64,000 nt of DNA, taken from assembly GCA_020746105.1 (NCBI GenBank), contig CM036617.1, positions 159,720,912-159,784,911 on the forward strand. The letters run 5' to 3'. Below the pieces are notes generated by a model. It worked only from the letters and a program-made list of their open reading frames with translations, ran no database searches and was not told the DNA's origin. Made by a program: the position numbers and the translations under genes. The DNA comes from Trogon surrucura (taxonomy: Eukaryota; Chordata; Aves; Trogoniformes; Trogonidae). Positions within the stretch are counted from its first letter, which is position 1; each line of letters begins with the position of its first letter. Of the stretch, positions 49,509-63,000 are shown one piece after another.

Positions 49509-49555
49509 GTACCTCTATACATTTACGTCATATACCTCTATACATTTACCCCGTA
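49509..49555 (+). repeat. 23-bp tandem duplication
   Basis: ACCTCTATACATTTAC occurs at 49511 and again at 49534, with similar flanks (CCCATGT and GTCATAT before, CCCGTAT after). It is a simple two-unit duplication in the 5' flank. Confidence 0.8.
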
Positions 49556-51709
49556 TGGTAGACTGGATTTTTTTTTAAATCCAGAGACTAATAGATAAAT
49601 TTCTAGAAATGACTCATTCTGAAAACAGTTTGCTTTGCATCCAGCAAGACAAGGAACTCAAACACAAGTTTAGGGAAAAAAAAACAACAAACTCTTGACT
49701 CTCAATGACACTGCCTGGGCAGTCCTTATTCCACGTGAAACCCTTTTTGCAGTATTACCAAATATTAATGTACTGAAAACTGTTACAAATATCTTCTGGA
49801 CCAACTCCCAGAAAAACCTTTAGGAAATGCTTAATGAAAAGAATGTTGAACTTGAAGTTTCTCTTTAAGAAAGTAAGAGAATGCTAAGTGAAAATCATAT
49901 GCAAACAGAAGGTGATCTGGTTAGTAAATGCATTACTGTACAGTTATTTGGAATTACAGGATTTTCTGCAAGTGACCAACAAAAAAATGAACAAACAAGT
50001 TAAAGTTATAGATAGAAAGCCTCCTGGACAAACTCCTGGGGGTAATTATAAGACCATGACCAAGCCATCAACAGTGTAGGTGTTACATTCAGTTTGGAGC
50101 TAAAGGGAAAAGGAGGTAGTAAAAAATGCTCTGGGGAGAAAGAGTAGGGAAAAAAAGTTGTAAATATAATGGCATAAAGGGCCACCTTAAAAAGTAGTAG
50201 GAGTGTGTAGAAAGCATACAAGGAAAAGAAAATATATATGTTCAAAAAAAAGCACATTTTTAGAAGCTCAAAAATATTGAAAAAATGTAGAAAGTCAAGC
50301 TGAATTAGATGATAAAAAAAATCACAAAACATAAATAAAGTTATCTAATTTTCTCTTCTACTCTTCCTATAGTGGGTTTATGGCATTTTTTTCTCTCTTG
50401 CTACATAATTTTGTTTTCTTCTATGCATTTCACAGTGCAACAAGTATTTTGTAGTCCTCCTGTGTTACGTGCTCTTCTTCACTTTTATTAGTATGCGTTT
50501 CATGGGTTGTCTGCATCCTTTAGAATAAATTAGCCTTTTCACTGCTGTCTATTTAATAACTGCAAACTTGTTAAGCATTTGAGATAGTCAGCTTCAGGTG
50601 GATGAAGGTATACAAGAGATTTTTTTTGGAAAAGCTTTGCTTCTAATTAAAAATATATTTTTACTATAAAGGTTGTCCAATCATTAAAGGCCATGGGTGC
50701 TAACTTGTGCCAGCACAAGTATTCAGTTAATATTAAGACTCCAAAGCCCAAAGCCTAGTGGGAGACAGATTTGTGTGGTGTGACCACTGAAGAAGTGATA
50801 GCTGAAATCCTGTGGATAAAGGAGAAATATTGACATATGAGATCAGTGATGTAATTAGCCTAGGAGGAACGACAGCAAGGACTGTAGTTTTATGTTACTT
50901 TAAAATCATACAGTCTTCAATGTCTTGCAAAGTATTAATCAAAACTAACAAGAAAGAAAAATATCCAGTCAACAAATTAACAATAATACTTCATGTAACA
51001 GCTCTAACACCTGCATTTTTGACAGATACAGTAATCCATTTTACATTTCCCATTGTTTTTATTCAGTGTCATAATCAGTGTCATTAAACAGGTGAGAGAA
51101 CTGGAACTGATCATCCTTAAGGTTCCATTCATATATTAGTCTTCAATTCTGTGGTGATGTAAGATATAGAAAGAGATTTATCATTTTTGTTGACTCAGAA
51201 AGAGCAATTTTTCACTATTAACCCTTAAAAATGTAAGCAAGACTGACCAGTTCCAGACCCTGGAAGAAATTCAGTCTTTCTTTGAGATCCAAAGAAAACA
51301 GTGATGAGAGAAGGTCAATATGCATCCATACAAGAAAACAGGTAATGAGAATCAAAGAGGCTAAGACCTGTCACTCAGAAGTCTCATCTGAAACACCTGG
51401 TGCAAGAAGACCTATAGCTCCCTAGGTTTGTTACAGTTTGACTGAGGTAAGCTGAATTTTATCTAATTTTGAATTCACAGACTTTCTGATATGTTCTCTC
51501 TCTACTGTCAAACTAGTTCATCTTCTTCCCCTTTCATAAACTGATTGCCTATTCAGATTGTGCAACACACTTTTTACTCTTGGAACTACTGGTTAATGCT
51601 CTGAAATTCTAATTTATGATTTGAATGACACTGAGGTATCAGGTATAGGTCTGAGCCTTTTTTTAGTGTAAGTTCCTGAGGACTGTAGAAACAAAATGTT
51701 GAGGCATGA

Positions 51710-51727
51710 GGGGGGGGGGGAGGAGGA
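51710..51727 (+). repeat. G11 run within a purine tract
   Basis: Eleven G followed by AGGAGGA. One run of this length may form a G-rich structure but lacks the spaced tracts of a classic quadruplex. Confidence 0.85.
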
Positions 51728-54039
51728 AGACCGTGTAACTTTGACTTGTTGGTGTGGACTGAGTATGTATTCTTGTGTTTAGGAGGTGTCAAGTTGAGCA
51801 CACTATCTGACTACAGCCCTTTATAGTGGCTGAGGTCTACACTTGACCCAAGTGCATGTTTAGCCAGATGTCATTTGTGATTACAGGAATTTGGACTGAC
51901 TTTCAGCTAAACCACAAACCTGGATGAATGAATGTTGTTCCAGATGCATTATCTCATAATCCTAAAGAAAATAAGATCTCAGATGAAAGGACTATAGAAC
52001 TTTCCTTTGTATGAGCTTTGAAAGCTAGGACTAATCCTGAGATCATTTAAAAGGTTTAACCTACCACTGTGTGAAATTTTAGCCAAACAGAACTTTAAGA
52101 GTTTAAATACCTTTAGAATCCCTTCAGATTAGTAAAGGAATATTCAAAATTAATTGAACTGGTTCAATGATCTTGAAATGTGTAATAATTTCTCACTTCA
52201 ATATATTATTATGTTTGTTAGCTTACTTTGTGCTCGTGATATCTCAATCATGTATGACATTCTTCATTGTGGGGATCTCTTTACACACGGTGTTATCCAG
52301 AAAGATCACAGAGATAATATAATTCAATAACACATTGACATAAAGGTTTGTAATGAATATCTGGTGTAAAAAAGAACTGGGAGAAACAGAGTGAGTGTTT
52401 TTAGGAGCTGTATTTTATCTCTAATCAATAAATAGCCACTGTACATTTCTAAGACGGGGATATATATATATTGCATTAGTATTGATACTCTCAGTCTTAC
52501 TCTTCTGTGGTACAAAAGGCAATCCAGGTTACTAGTTTAATTACTAACTTTCAGCTCATAAAAGGGGTTGGGTGACAGCTCCTCCACAAAATATTCCACG
52601 AAAATCAGCGGGGCTTTCAAACAGCAGCCCTATGCCCTATGCCTTCTGCACAGCTGAAGATCTGATATTGTTAGCACTGCTCTATCATCCTCTATTTCAG
52701 ATCAGATTACAGTGTGTTGACATGCTATCATCTGTCAGCTGAACTGTGGCAAATGTAAGTGGGTCTTCTTAGTCAATAGCATGGGTGAAAATGAGTCCCA
52801 ATTTAAGTTAGTTTCTTTGTGGACTGAGCTAAGTCACAGCACTTTCCTTTTGTTTCTGGCTAAGAGTGAACTGTCAAGCAAAGAGCATGTGTTGTATGAC
52901 AATATGTCAAGCAACTTGATGGTGTGTCTGACACTTACTGAGTGATATCCTAAATATTCTAAAAAAATTTATGCCTGATAGAACTTACAAAGCAAGCTAA
53001 TTTATATGCAGGTATGATAATTAACAAAAACAAGCCTGTGTTCTTAATGGTGACACATTTTATTAAATTGCCAGAATCACAGAATTTAAACAGGAAAAAA
53101 TGACTGTAAGTTTCAGTGTTGGTTTCCTTGGTGTCACCAGAGTGATAAATGGTTTTTGAACTCCACTTGTGGAAGTAGACAGAAAATGAACAGGGGTAGA
53201 GGTATAGGGAACAGTGATGTGGGATGAATATGCAGGAACTGGAGAGAAGTTGTGCTGAAGATATTACTGTTATTACCTTAGAAAAGTATTTGGCTCTGCT
53301 CATGGTACATACATCTTTGAGATGTCTGTATAAGCCTAATGATGAAGGATTAGCAAGCTTCTTCTAGGTAGTGAATTTGTACAAGTTTGTGTCAAAAAAG
53401 AACTATATTCTTTCAGTTTGGGAATTTGACACTTTATTATGGGTAATTTAGAGTGTATGAGAGAACTACCTTTTTGATGCCAAGTGGTAATCTACAAAAA
53501 TGGCCAGCACTGTTATAATGAAGATCACAGATTTGAGTAGTTATTCCTTCCAACCATTCTCTTTCTGGATGAGAAGTGCAAGTCTGCTAACATGATATTC
53601 AATTTTTTGATTACCTTTTGGCATGTAACTTGCAGCAACCAAGTTGGCCTTAGCTCTTGTTGACCAGTTGCATAGCTAATCCTTTCCTAGCATGGACACT
53701 TAACAAAAAATAATCACACCTACTTAGAAAAATTGATTTTCTTCTACTTTTGTTTTATGATTTGTTTGAACTCAGGTCATTATCTCATTATTTTGGGAAG
53801 AATAGGAAGAAAAAGCAATTACTGACTTTTCTGAGAATGGTTAGTGGAAGAATGACCTGAAGTAGATTTAAATTCTTTACGTGCAAAGCATAAATCAGAA
53901 AATGTGTCTGTCACACAATTCAAGATTTGTTTTCCATGTATACATATCAATTAGCTACAGGAATGTTTTGAAAGTGTTTTCTAAATGTGTGGTAACACTG
54001 CTGAGGAAATTATCATTTAAGAATGCTGAGGTAGCTGGC

Positions 54040-55310
54040 CAATTTCATTGCAAGGTTGCTCCAAAAAACCTTTGAAAAGTCAGGGCAGTTGGGCAAGATT
54101 CCTAAGGACTAGCAGGCAGCAAAGACACTCCTGTTTTCAAGGACGACAAAAAGAAAGAGCAGCTGATATTGTTTATTTTTACTTTAGCAAGGCTTTCAAC
54201 GCTGTCGCCCATAATATCTGCATAGATAAACTGATGAAGTTTGGACAACAGGAAGAGACACTGAGGTGGATTGAAGACTGTCTGAACTGCTGGGATCAAA
54301 GGGTAGCAGCATGAAGTCCTGCTGGAGGGCAGTCACTGTTTGTGTGCTCCAGAACTGGATACTGGAGCTGACACTGCTTAACGTCTTCCCTTATGATCTG
54401 GATAAAGGGATAGAGTGCACACACAGCAAATTTGTGGATGATGCAAAATTAGAATAGTCGATACACTAAATGGTTGTGCTGCCTTTCACAGAGACCTTGA
54501 CAGGCTGGAGAAATGGGTCAACAAGAACCTCATGATTTCTGACAACAGGAAATGTGAAGTCCTGCACCTGGTAAAGAATAACCCTATTCACCAGTACAAG
54601 CTGGAGGACAGCCAGCTGGAAATCAGCTTTGCAGAAAAGCCCTGGTGACCAGGGGATCCTGATGGACAAATGGACCATGAGCTAAAATGTATCCTTGTGC
54701 AAAAAAAAAGGTCTACAGTGTCCTGGGCTGTACTAGGCAAAGCATTGCTAGCAGGTGGAGGGAGGTGACCCCTTCCCTTTTCCCACTCCAGTCCTGGACT
54801 CCTTAATATACAAAAAAGGACACCGACATACTGGAGTGACTCCAGTGAAGGGCATGAAGATGATTTAGGAACAGGAGCATCTGACATGGGTAAGAGACAG
54901 AGAGATTGTCAAGCACGGAGAAGAGAAGGCTTATGGGGGTCTGATAAAGGGGAGAGGGAGGAAAGATGGTGAAGCTAGATTCTTGTAAGTGATATTCTGT
55001 GACAGAATAAGAGGCAATAGAAACAAAATGTAACACAATATATTCAAATTAAAAAAAAAAAAAGAGAAAAATATTTTTATAATGAGAATGTTCAAAGGCT
55101 GGAAAAGCTTACCTGTAGAGACTATAGAGTCTGTGTCCTTTGATATATTCAAAAGCTGAATGGATATATTACTGAGCAACCTGCTTTAGTTGACCCTGCT
55201 CAGACCAGAAGGGTGATGGATGAGAGAAGAGCAGCTGATATTATTAGAGGATTAATAGGCAATGTCCAGAGGTCCCTTCCAATCCCAACAACTCTGTGAT
55301 TCTGTGAAAT
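54040..55310 (+). mobile_element. CR1 LINE, old plus-strand copy with internal deletion
   Basis: This plus-strand CR1 lies upstream of IGF1. Recognisable parts are RT motif A (54160-54230: ADIVYFYFSKAFNAVAHNI), a decayed FADD box that now reads KFVDDAKL near 54430, a C-terminal part around 54480-54860, and a 3' end TCCCTTCCAATCCCAACAAC then TCTGTGATTCTGTG near 55307. Between the PKD-like residues near 54090 and motif A a block of RT appears to be missing. An A-rich stretch (55051-55063) sits inside. It is the most diverged of the long copies, so probably the oldest. Confidence 0.85.
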
Positions 55311-56650
55311 GACTTTCAAGAGCTACGCTTTCTGCACACTATTGACACACTATATTGACTAGTATGTCTGCATAAAATGTCGTGACTTACATTTTCTGAT
55401 TGTTTCAGTCCTGTGTCTGACAAGGCAAAATGTGGTTTTGTGCATGAGAATCTAGCTATGATCTTTTTTCCTGGGATTGTGAGGAATTGATTGGGTATTT
55501 AGATAGTAGAGAAGTATGATTAGGGTAATTGGTTGGAAGAAGCCTCTTTATTTCTTTTTCCAGCCCATGAGGAAGTCTTGGCAGTTATCTTAGTATTCAG
55601 TTGTTTATAGGAAACTATATAAAGGGTCTGCAAAGCAAAAGTCTGAAACTCTTGGGCATTTTTCAGTCTTCATGAGTCCACAGTCCTACAGGCAAAGCAG
55701 ACTACATATATTGATTAATTAAAAAATGTTTAATATTTTTCTCTTCATAGGTAAGATTTCTGCTAAAGTAGCATCTCCCATGCTTTGTGACATACCTAAC
55801 AAGGTATTGGGAAGAGCTACCTTTCTAGTTCTCAGTATTGACTTGTTGGAGAGAACATATTTATTTCTTGTATGGATACAAATAGCTGGGAAAAGCGTAC
55901 CATTATTATTAACTTGGCTCAAGTCACAATTATGATGTTCAAAACTAGACAGTACTTCTACAAATATCTTGCTTTTTTCACTGTCTGAAGTTTGCATGTT
56001 TTAACTTTCAACAGTAAATGTGTCACTCATCCAGAAGCTTCAGCCAGAAGTCATAGTTGGCACACACTCCATTATACCAAATAATACTAAATAATGAAGA
56101 AGAATGGAGACTGATTATTAATGCAAAAATGACTTGAATAAGCGAATGAACAGAATGACAAAAATAGATTAAATAATTGAGTCTCAGAAAGGATGTTAAA
56201 ATGTAAGTCTTACATAAATCAAAAATGAAGTGTGTACGACACAGAATGAGTCATCCCGTGAATAACGGGAAGATGAATTCAAATGTTATTTGCCAGTAGT
56301 AATAGATGGTACCACTCTGGTTCTGTCAATCTGTTAAATAATAAAGATGGACCTAATACAGGAAGTCAGTAGGAGTTTTACTTGGCTAAGGAATGTAGCA
56401 TAGAGCACTAGGAAAGTAATGAATATAAATAAGAAATATCTATTTTGTTGGCCTACATTCTAATCTTGCCTCTAGTGAATTAAACAGCAAAATGTTTATT
56501 AGCATCACTGCGAACAGGGAAGAACACCCCCCCCACCTTTGAAACAAATTTATTCTTTTTTTAGTAGAGAGATAATACATAACATAAACTACACATAGTG
56601 CATAACATGTTATTTCTGTTCAAAATTATAAGAGCTTTAACAGACTTTTC

Positions 56651-56786
56651 TTAGTAATGTCCGTTAGTGAAGGACAAGATAGGAATATTGTTCATTTTAG
56701 ACAGAAGAAAATTCTGTCTCTAAACTTCTTCTGCCTCTGAAATGAACAACATTCCTACATTGTCCTTCACTGACGGACATTACTAA
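56651..56786. repeat. 136-bp inverted repeat (long hairpin)
   Basis: Left arm 56651-56710 starts TTAGTAATGTCCGTTAGTGA; right arm about 56727-56786 ends TGACGGACATTACTAA. The arms are reverse complements over about 60 bases with a handful of mismatches and one 2-base indel near the loop, leaving a loop of roughly 15 bases. I cannot name a family. It could be a palindromic MITE-type element or a local inverted duplication. No protein reading frame lies in it. Confidence 0.85.
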
Positions 56787-57224
56787 AAATTTTTATCATA
56801 TACCACAGTACACATGAAAGAAATAGCAAATCTGTAGGACAAGACACTTGTAAGAATTAATATACAGATGATACCACATTATCAAATCTGAATTATATAA
56901 TTAGGTACTATTATGTTCAATCATCAAATATTTCATTATCAAATTAGAAGTTGTAAATTTAAAATCAAATGGCATTTCCATATGAATTTCTGACTATGGG
57001 TAAGATACTATAGATGAGGCTTGAAAATTTCTATTGTTTTTAGGGGTATCTAGATTGGGTTAGTTTTTAAAAGCCTCCCTCTTCCCTGTACATAGCAGGG
57101 TGGGGAAAAAAAGTGACAATGACTTCTATTTTATGGTGCTTGTAAACCTGAATGCTCAAATTTTAGATTGTCTTTGCTAAAGGAGGAAAAATAAAAGAAG
57201 TACTGGCATGGTATTAGTGCACTG

Positions 57225-57575
57225 AGAGTAGAAAGAGTGTAGAGAAATAAAAGACTAGAAAGACAGAGGGGAAATAAACTTGGCAAAAGAAGTCTTGAAG
57301 TGCAGAAAGGTCAGAACAGAAGAGAAAGCTTGGAGGAGACAGATGTGCTTGGGAACAAAAAGGGTAAACGCAATTTCTGGAGTAGAGCGAAGCCTTGGAC
57401 TCATTAAAGTAGAGCAAAACAATCAAGAAGGAGACTTTGGGGAGCAAAGAGAGCAATCACACCTTGGAAGGAAAAAAAGAAAAAAACTGGGAAATGGACC
57501 TGAAAGAGGAGAGCAGGGGAGAGTTGAGAAGTGAGGGTTTGGAAGAAGAGACAGGGATTTGCTAGGATGGAGTTA
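57225..57575 (+). repeat. Purine-rich, strand-asymmetric block
   Basis: About 350 bases in which A and G clearly dominate the plus strand, with runs such as GGAAGGAAAAAAAGAAAAAA and GAAAGAGGAGAGCAGGGGAG. It is not a simple microsatellite. Open frames on both strands across it follow from the low pyrimidine content and are not counted as genes. Confidence 0.6.
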
Positions 57576-59256
57576 AGCAAAAGAATATTGCTAAAGGCTC
57601 CAGCTCTGTGAAATGTCAGCCAAGGTGGCTGTCTGTAAATTTCTGAGTTTATTTATTTGTCTTACCACAATATATAAAGGAATTTATTTAGTGAAACATA
57701 TTTTTATTGCGTTCTGCAGAGCCTATTCTCCCTTCAATGCTAATGGGAAATTGTTGAATAAATTGATGGGAAAACAGATGTCTCCAAGTAGTTTTGCATT
57801 GACAATTTTTTTCTTGCTATTTAGAATTTTTGAAAATATGCAGACTTTTGGAAAAGTTGACATAGAACGTGCTGAAAACATGTAGGCTAGAAATGCAGAA
57901 ATTTATACCTAGTTGTAAAGTATAGAGGGCTGATAAACAGCTAGATGATATAACTCTGAATCACTTAATCACTAATATGGTCAGATTGGCAGTGATGTTA
58001 TTCTAACAGAAAGTGTTCCCCTACGTGAAAAACAATTGTACACTGTATTCCCAAAGACTGTCTTGGACAGTGAATTAAACAACCTGAGTGATTAATGGAT
58101 TTGGTGAGTACTGGAATAGATTAATCAGTCTTTGATTATGGTGTGGTCAGAGAAGTAAAGAAGTTATGGAGAAAAAACCAAGTTCTGCTAACAGTTTAAT
58201 TCTTCCAGTGAAAGCTATGAAGCATGTATTTAATCAGATATATCAATTAGGAGAAGAGTCTGCTTCTTTTGCTCATAACAATCAGCATGTCACTTTTCAG
58301 GTAGGATATCTGAAAGCAGCAGAAGACCTTGAGAATCAGTATACTGTTCTTCATATAATGATGATGATGAAATAATGTGTTTAATACTTCTTTCATTATT
58401 TCCCTTTTTTTCACTGTGTATCAGCACAGTGCTTTGAAAAGTTTCTTTCCTTGGTTAATCTAATTGTTGGCTTATATTACCGTGGTGCAGCCTGAGCTAA
58501 ACCAAAGCAACCTAAACCCCAATGAATCTTCAGTATCTCTTCTACTAATACCCACATTTGTTTTCACAGGTTTCATAATTAGCTAAGTAAGAATGTTATT
58601 TATACTTATTGGTAAATCTATAGCTCATATATTCTCAAGACAAAAATAAGGAAAGCAAAATGTCTTCACAGCAACTACCAAAATACAATGTTTCTTCTAA
58701 TATTATGTGGCAAAAGCTGTTACATTTTGGACAGGGATATTAGGAACCAAAGATTAAAATCCTTCTTGTACTTTGGAAACACAGCTGTCTCATTCTGTTC
58801 TGTTCTGTTCTTTCCCTCTTTGAGTGTTATCCTGACACATACACATAAATTAGTACAATAAGAAGGTTACACAACTTCTTTTAGTTTGATGTGATGTGGG
58901 TAGAGAGGACAAACCATACCCAAAAACTAGAAGGAGAAAGGTTCTCTGCCGTGTCATTTACCGGAGGAGAGGGGAGGCTTAGGTGCTCTAGATGTAGAAA
59001 CTGTCAGATTATGTGTTTTCAACCAGCTACCATGAACAAAGTGATTTTTGGCACCTTCTAGAAACCTGCTGATGGCTGACATGTGGAGCCATAACCTCCA
59101 TATCAAAAAGAGGAAAGCTTTTTTTAAAGTCTATTTAAATGCTGACTATTTTAAAGGGTGTTTGTCTCCAGTAGGGATGGCAACCCAGGATGAATAGAGC
59201 CCTGAGCTATTAACTGAAATCTTGTCTACAGGAACATTTTTTTTTTCATTATTTTA

Positions 59257-60003
59257 GGATCACAGAATCATAGAATTGTTGGGGTTGGAAGGGACCTTAA
59301 GGATCATCTAGTTCCAACCCCCCTGCCATGGGCAGGGACATCTCCCACTAGATCAGGCTGCCCAGAGCCCCATCCAACCTGGTCTTAAAAACTTCCAGGG
59401 ATGGGGCTTCCTACCACCTCTCTGTGCAACCTGTGCCAGTGTCTCACCACACTCATGGTGAAGAACTTCTTCCTAATGTCCCAATCTGAACTGATCCATC
59501 TCTAGCTTTAATCCATTCCCCCAGACCTGTCACTACCTGACATCCTAAAAAGCCCCTCACCAGCTTTGTTGTAGGCCCCCTTAAGACACTGAAAGGCCAC
59601 AATAAGCTCTCCTCAAAGTCTTCTTTTCTGCAGGTTGAACAACACTAACTCTCTCAATCTGTCTTCATAGGAGAGGTGCTCCAGCCCTCTGATCAGCCTT
59701 GTGGCCCTTCTCTGGACACATTCCATCACGTCCATATCTTTCTTGTGCTGTGGGCTCCAGAACTGGACGCAGTACTCCAGGTGGGGTCTCATGAGAGTGG
59801 AATAGAGGGGGGGAACCACCTCCCTCTTGATTGGCCATGCACCTCTTGATGCAGCCCAGGACAGGATTGGCTTTCTGGGCTGCCACTGCACACTGATGGC
59901 TCCTGTTGAGCTTCTCGTCCACCAGTACCCCCAAGTCCTTTTTTTCAGGGCTACTCTCAAGCCAGTCACTGCGCAGCCTATATCGGTGCTTGGGATTGCC
60001 TAG
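59257..60003 (-). mobile_element. CR1 LINE, 5'-truncated 0.75-kb copy
   Basis: This minus-strand CR1 3' fragment is upstream of IGF1. The plus strand begins ATCACAGAATCATAGAATTG and continues with the standard GGTTGGAAGGGACCTTAAGG end and the C-terminal ORF2 region. The frame at 59613-59969 shows [20 protein letters not shown] and [20 protein letters not shown], followed by [14 protein letters not shown] frameshift near 59840 puts the preceding [20 protein letters not shown] segment in another frame. Homology stops at about 60003. The 3' end is well preserved, so it is younger than the 54-kb copy. Confidence 0.92.
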
Positions 60004-63000
60004 TTTCAGAAAAGGTGGGTAGAATCCTTGTTTTGAATTTCAGCAACTTGGTGTGCCCATCTCAAAAACAGACCCAGCAACGTAGGAATGTCATGCATGA
60101 GACTAAGTGGCCAATGCACAAAAAATGCCTGGATCCCAGGACTTGCCTTGGAATTGACCTCTGTGAAACTAGGTCCGCAGCCTCCCATAGGGATCTGAGC
60201 AAATACTAGACCCCCTACAGGTCACAGAGTTCTGCCAACTTGCATCAAGTTTACATTACAACTAGAAAGGAAAAACAAATTCTCAAACCTTTCAAATGGA
60301 GAAACATTTTTTGAATTAAGATTTATTACCTGGTTTCATAATCTGTTACTTGACAGCGGCTGGCTATACAGAGTGTGGAGTCTATTGGATTAGTTTATGT
60401 AACAGATGGTTCTGTTTTCAAATTTACTCCAAATGTTCAGATGCTTTAGTAAATTAATATTTCCCATCTGATAATATTCCATGGGCTCAGCTTTAACCTT
60501 TGGTCTTTCAGCAAAAAAAGAGTTAATAAGGACCACTGGGAATCATTGACACTTGATTTGAAAATGACAGCCTGGGGAGTCACAGGACTAGCGCAAAATG
60601 CATAAACCATGGCAATAAGTGTATTATACTGAGGTTTAAGCTAAAATCACAATGTATGCAGTGTTGCAGTTTACTTCTCAAAATAATTTTATGGGAAGCT
60701 TCCAAAACCAGGTGTGTATGTTTCTTGCATTATCCAAAAGTTCCACTTGTGTAAAAAAATGATCTTGAAAGTGCATAAACCAAACAAGATCAGGCCAATA
60801 AATTCATTAAGCCTTGCGAAAGCTCTGTAAAATGAGTGAGATTATCAGTGTAGTACAACACCATATCACAGTGTATTAATTGTAATAAATGAGTCATTTT
60901 ATGTGTTTTTGAACCATTGAAAGGAGAAAGAAATAAATTCAAGAGAGTTTCTAAAAACTTGTAGGCAGCACACTGTGTTGTCTCATACTCAGTATTCATA
61001 TAGAGATGTTCTATATCTGCATGATAACTTTTAACCGTTTTCCTTCTTCCTCTAAACTGACATATGAAAATCCAACATTCCTAAAGGATATTAAGAAAAT
61101 GGGAATTTCAAGCAGTTCTCTTTACATACATGTGATATAATATCAATTTCATTACAAAATCACATAGTACTTTTAATTAGACAGCCAAATCCCACTTTTG
61201 TTATAGAACTCTTTCTTTAGTGACTATGACAAATGATGCTCATTGAAGATTAGTCTTTATTCAGTAGTTCTTCATAGACTCATTTTTCAACATATCACCC
61301 TATGCATTATTTATCGTGTGCCATCCAAACCCTGTCCTGAATATAGAACTTTTACTGCATACAGGAATATTTCTGCTGGGCCCTTGCATTAGTGCCAGCA
61401 GATTAGTTCAAAAAGAATATGTGACCTTAGATGGGGTTCCAGAACCCTGCAGTTGTATGACCAGACTTCATAAATGGTGTAAAAGAAGTGAAGATATTTC
61501 AGAGGGCTGTGCAGGTTAACCATCAAGTTGAGTAGACTACTGTCCAGGGATGATGCATAGAGGATTATTGAAAACAAAAGTGTGGTTTATGTCTTTCCAA
61601 CACAGAAACTTAAGAATTTTACTCAAAGGTATAGGAAGGCATATCCTTGCCTTGCCCTTGGTGAAGTATTTAGGATCTTGCATTCACTAAAAAACAGGGA
61701 ACACTATTATTTCCTATTTTGACTAGAGAAGGAGGCAGCAAAGGAGTTGATGGTACTGTTAGGGTGAGGTTGGTGATGCAATAGTTCACTAGTTAAGCAT
61801 TCACTTGACGCATTAGAAAACCAGTTTTAGTTCATTTCTGTGTCTCTCTGACAGAGAAATCAAATATGTAATCAGCAGTCATTCCACCGTGGAAGAAAGC
61901 ATTTAAGTTTTACTTGATTGAGCAAGAAATAGGACAAGGTGAATTGTAATTCCTTAATTTAATGGCTAGAACATGCAGTTGAAAATGAGGGAGGAAATGA
62001 GTGAACAGCTGCTGCCTAAGATAGGGAATATCTATTTTGCTTTTTTCCTAATAAGGAATCCTTTAAAATTATGAAAAACCTACAGCTGAGTGCAGGGCTT
62101 TCAAATCCATCCCTGCTGCTGCTTGGAGCCTAACAACTTGTCCAGAAAGTTTATATGCATTGTACTTTCATGTTGTGGCACAGAATCAAAAGGAACCAGT
62201 GTTTCTACCCTTCCTTCCTCAAATTCCCCGCAAGTCTATTGTGTGGAAATTCTGACTATGACTCACTTCAGAAGAAGGGGGAAATTGAGTCTGTACCTCC
62301 GACATCCCTGAGAAATGCTGTACTGACTAGACTATTACCTAACAGGAGGCACCACCTTCTTGGCCAGTTAAGTTTTCACAGAAACCAGTGGGAGTAAGCA
62401 CATTTAGACATAAGAAGGACTTTCTAGGTTCAGATCAGTTATTGAAATAAACCCGATACAGTGACATACCTCTCTTGAATGTGAAGAAGCAGAATTTTAG
62501 ATACTTGTACACTGTGAGGCAATTGAGAGGGAGATGAGGTGTTTCCAAGATTGAGTGGAAACAAGAATGGGTGTTAGAGGATCTCAGATTTAGACTCTGG
62601 CTGAAATTTACAGTGTCTATAGCACTTTAAAAATATTAATGATTTTATTTTAGTGACAGACCAGCATAGACTACCATCACAGAGCTACGGCCAACTATAG
62701 CAAAAATAGTGACAGAACATAAGGTGGCCAGTCTGAAATAGGCAAGTTGACATTATGGGAACAGTCTAAAGTGAAGAGTAGGTCTCATCTTGAGACCTCT
62801 TTGGTCTCACCAGCCTCAGTTACAGTAGTAAGAGCTCATCACACTTACTGTGTGGTTTCACACTGCACAACAGCAACAAAAAGAAGCAATGGCCTTGCCC
62901 ACTTCAGAAAATTCCAGATTATTTGACTTTCCCAACAGCACCTAAGAACTGCAACAGGAGTTGAGACAGAATCCATTTACCCAGCAAACTCTAAATTCTT

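Larger units (their letters stand above)
47701..54039. other. Upstream intergenic DNA, small repeats only
   Basis: Contains the 23-bp duplication and the G11 run listed separately. A 108-codon minus-strand frame at 50006-50332 is a hydrophobic low-complexity product of an A-rich plus strand. No domain was recognised. Confidence 0.55.

Noticed and set aside
50006-50332. 108-codon hydrophobic minus-strand frame resembling a membrane protein
   Set aside because: The plus strand is A-rich low-complexity sequence, which gives Phe/Leu/Tyr-rich antisense frames automatically; no signal or family motif.
53075-53105. AGAATCACAGAATTTAAACA as a CR1 3' end
   Set aside because: The match is limited to ATCACAGAAT, too short to separate from chance.
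57280-57534. Charged 84-codon frame with an overlapping 80-codon antisense frame
   Set aside because: Both follow from the purine-rich composition, which contains few stops in some frames.
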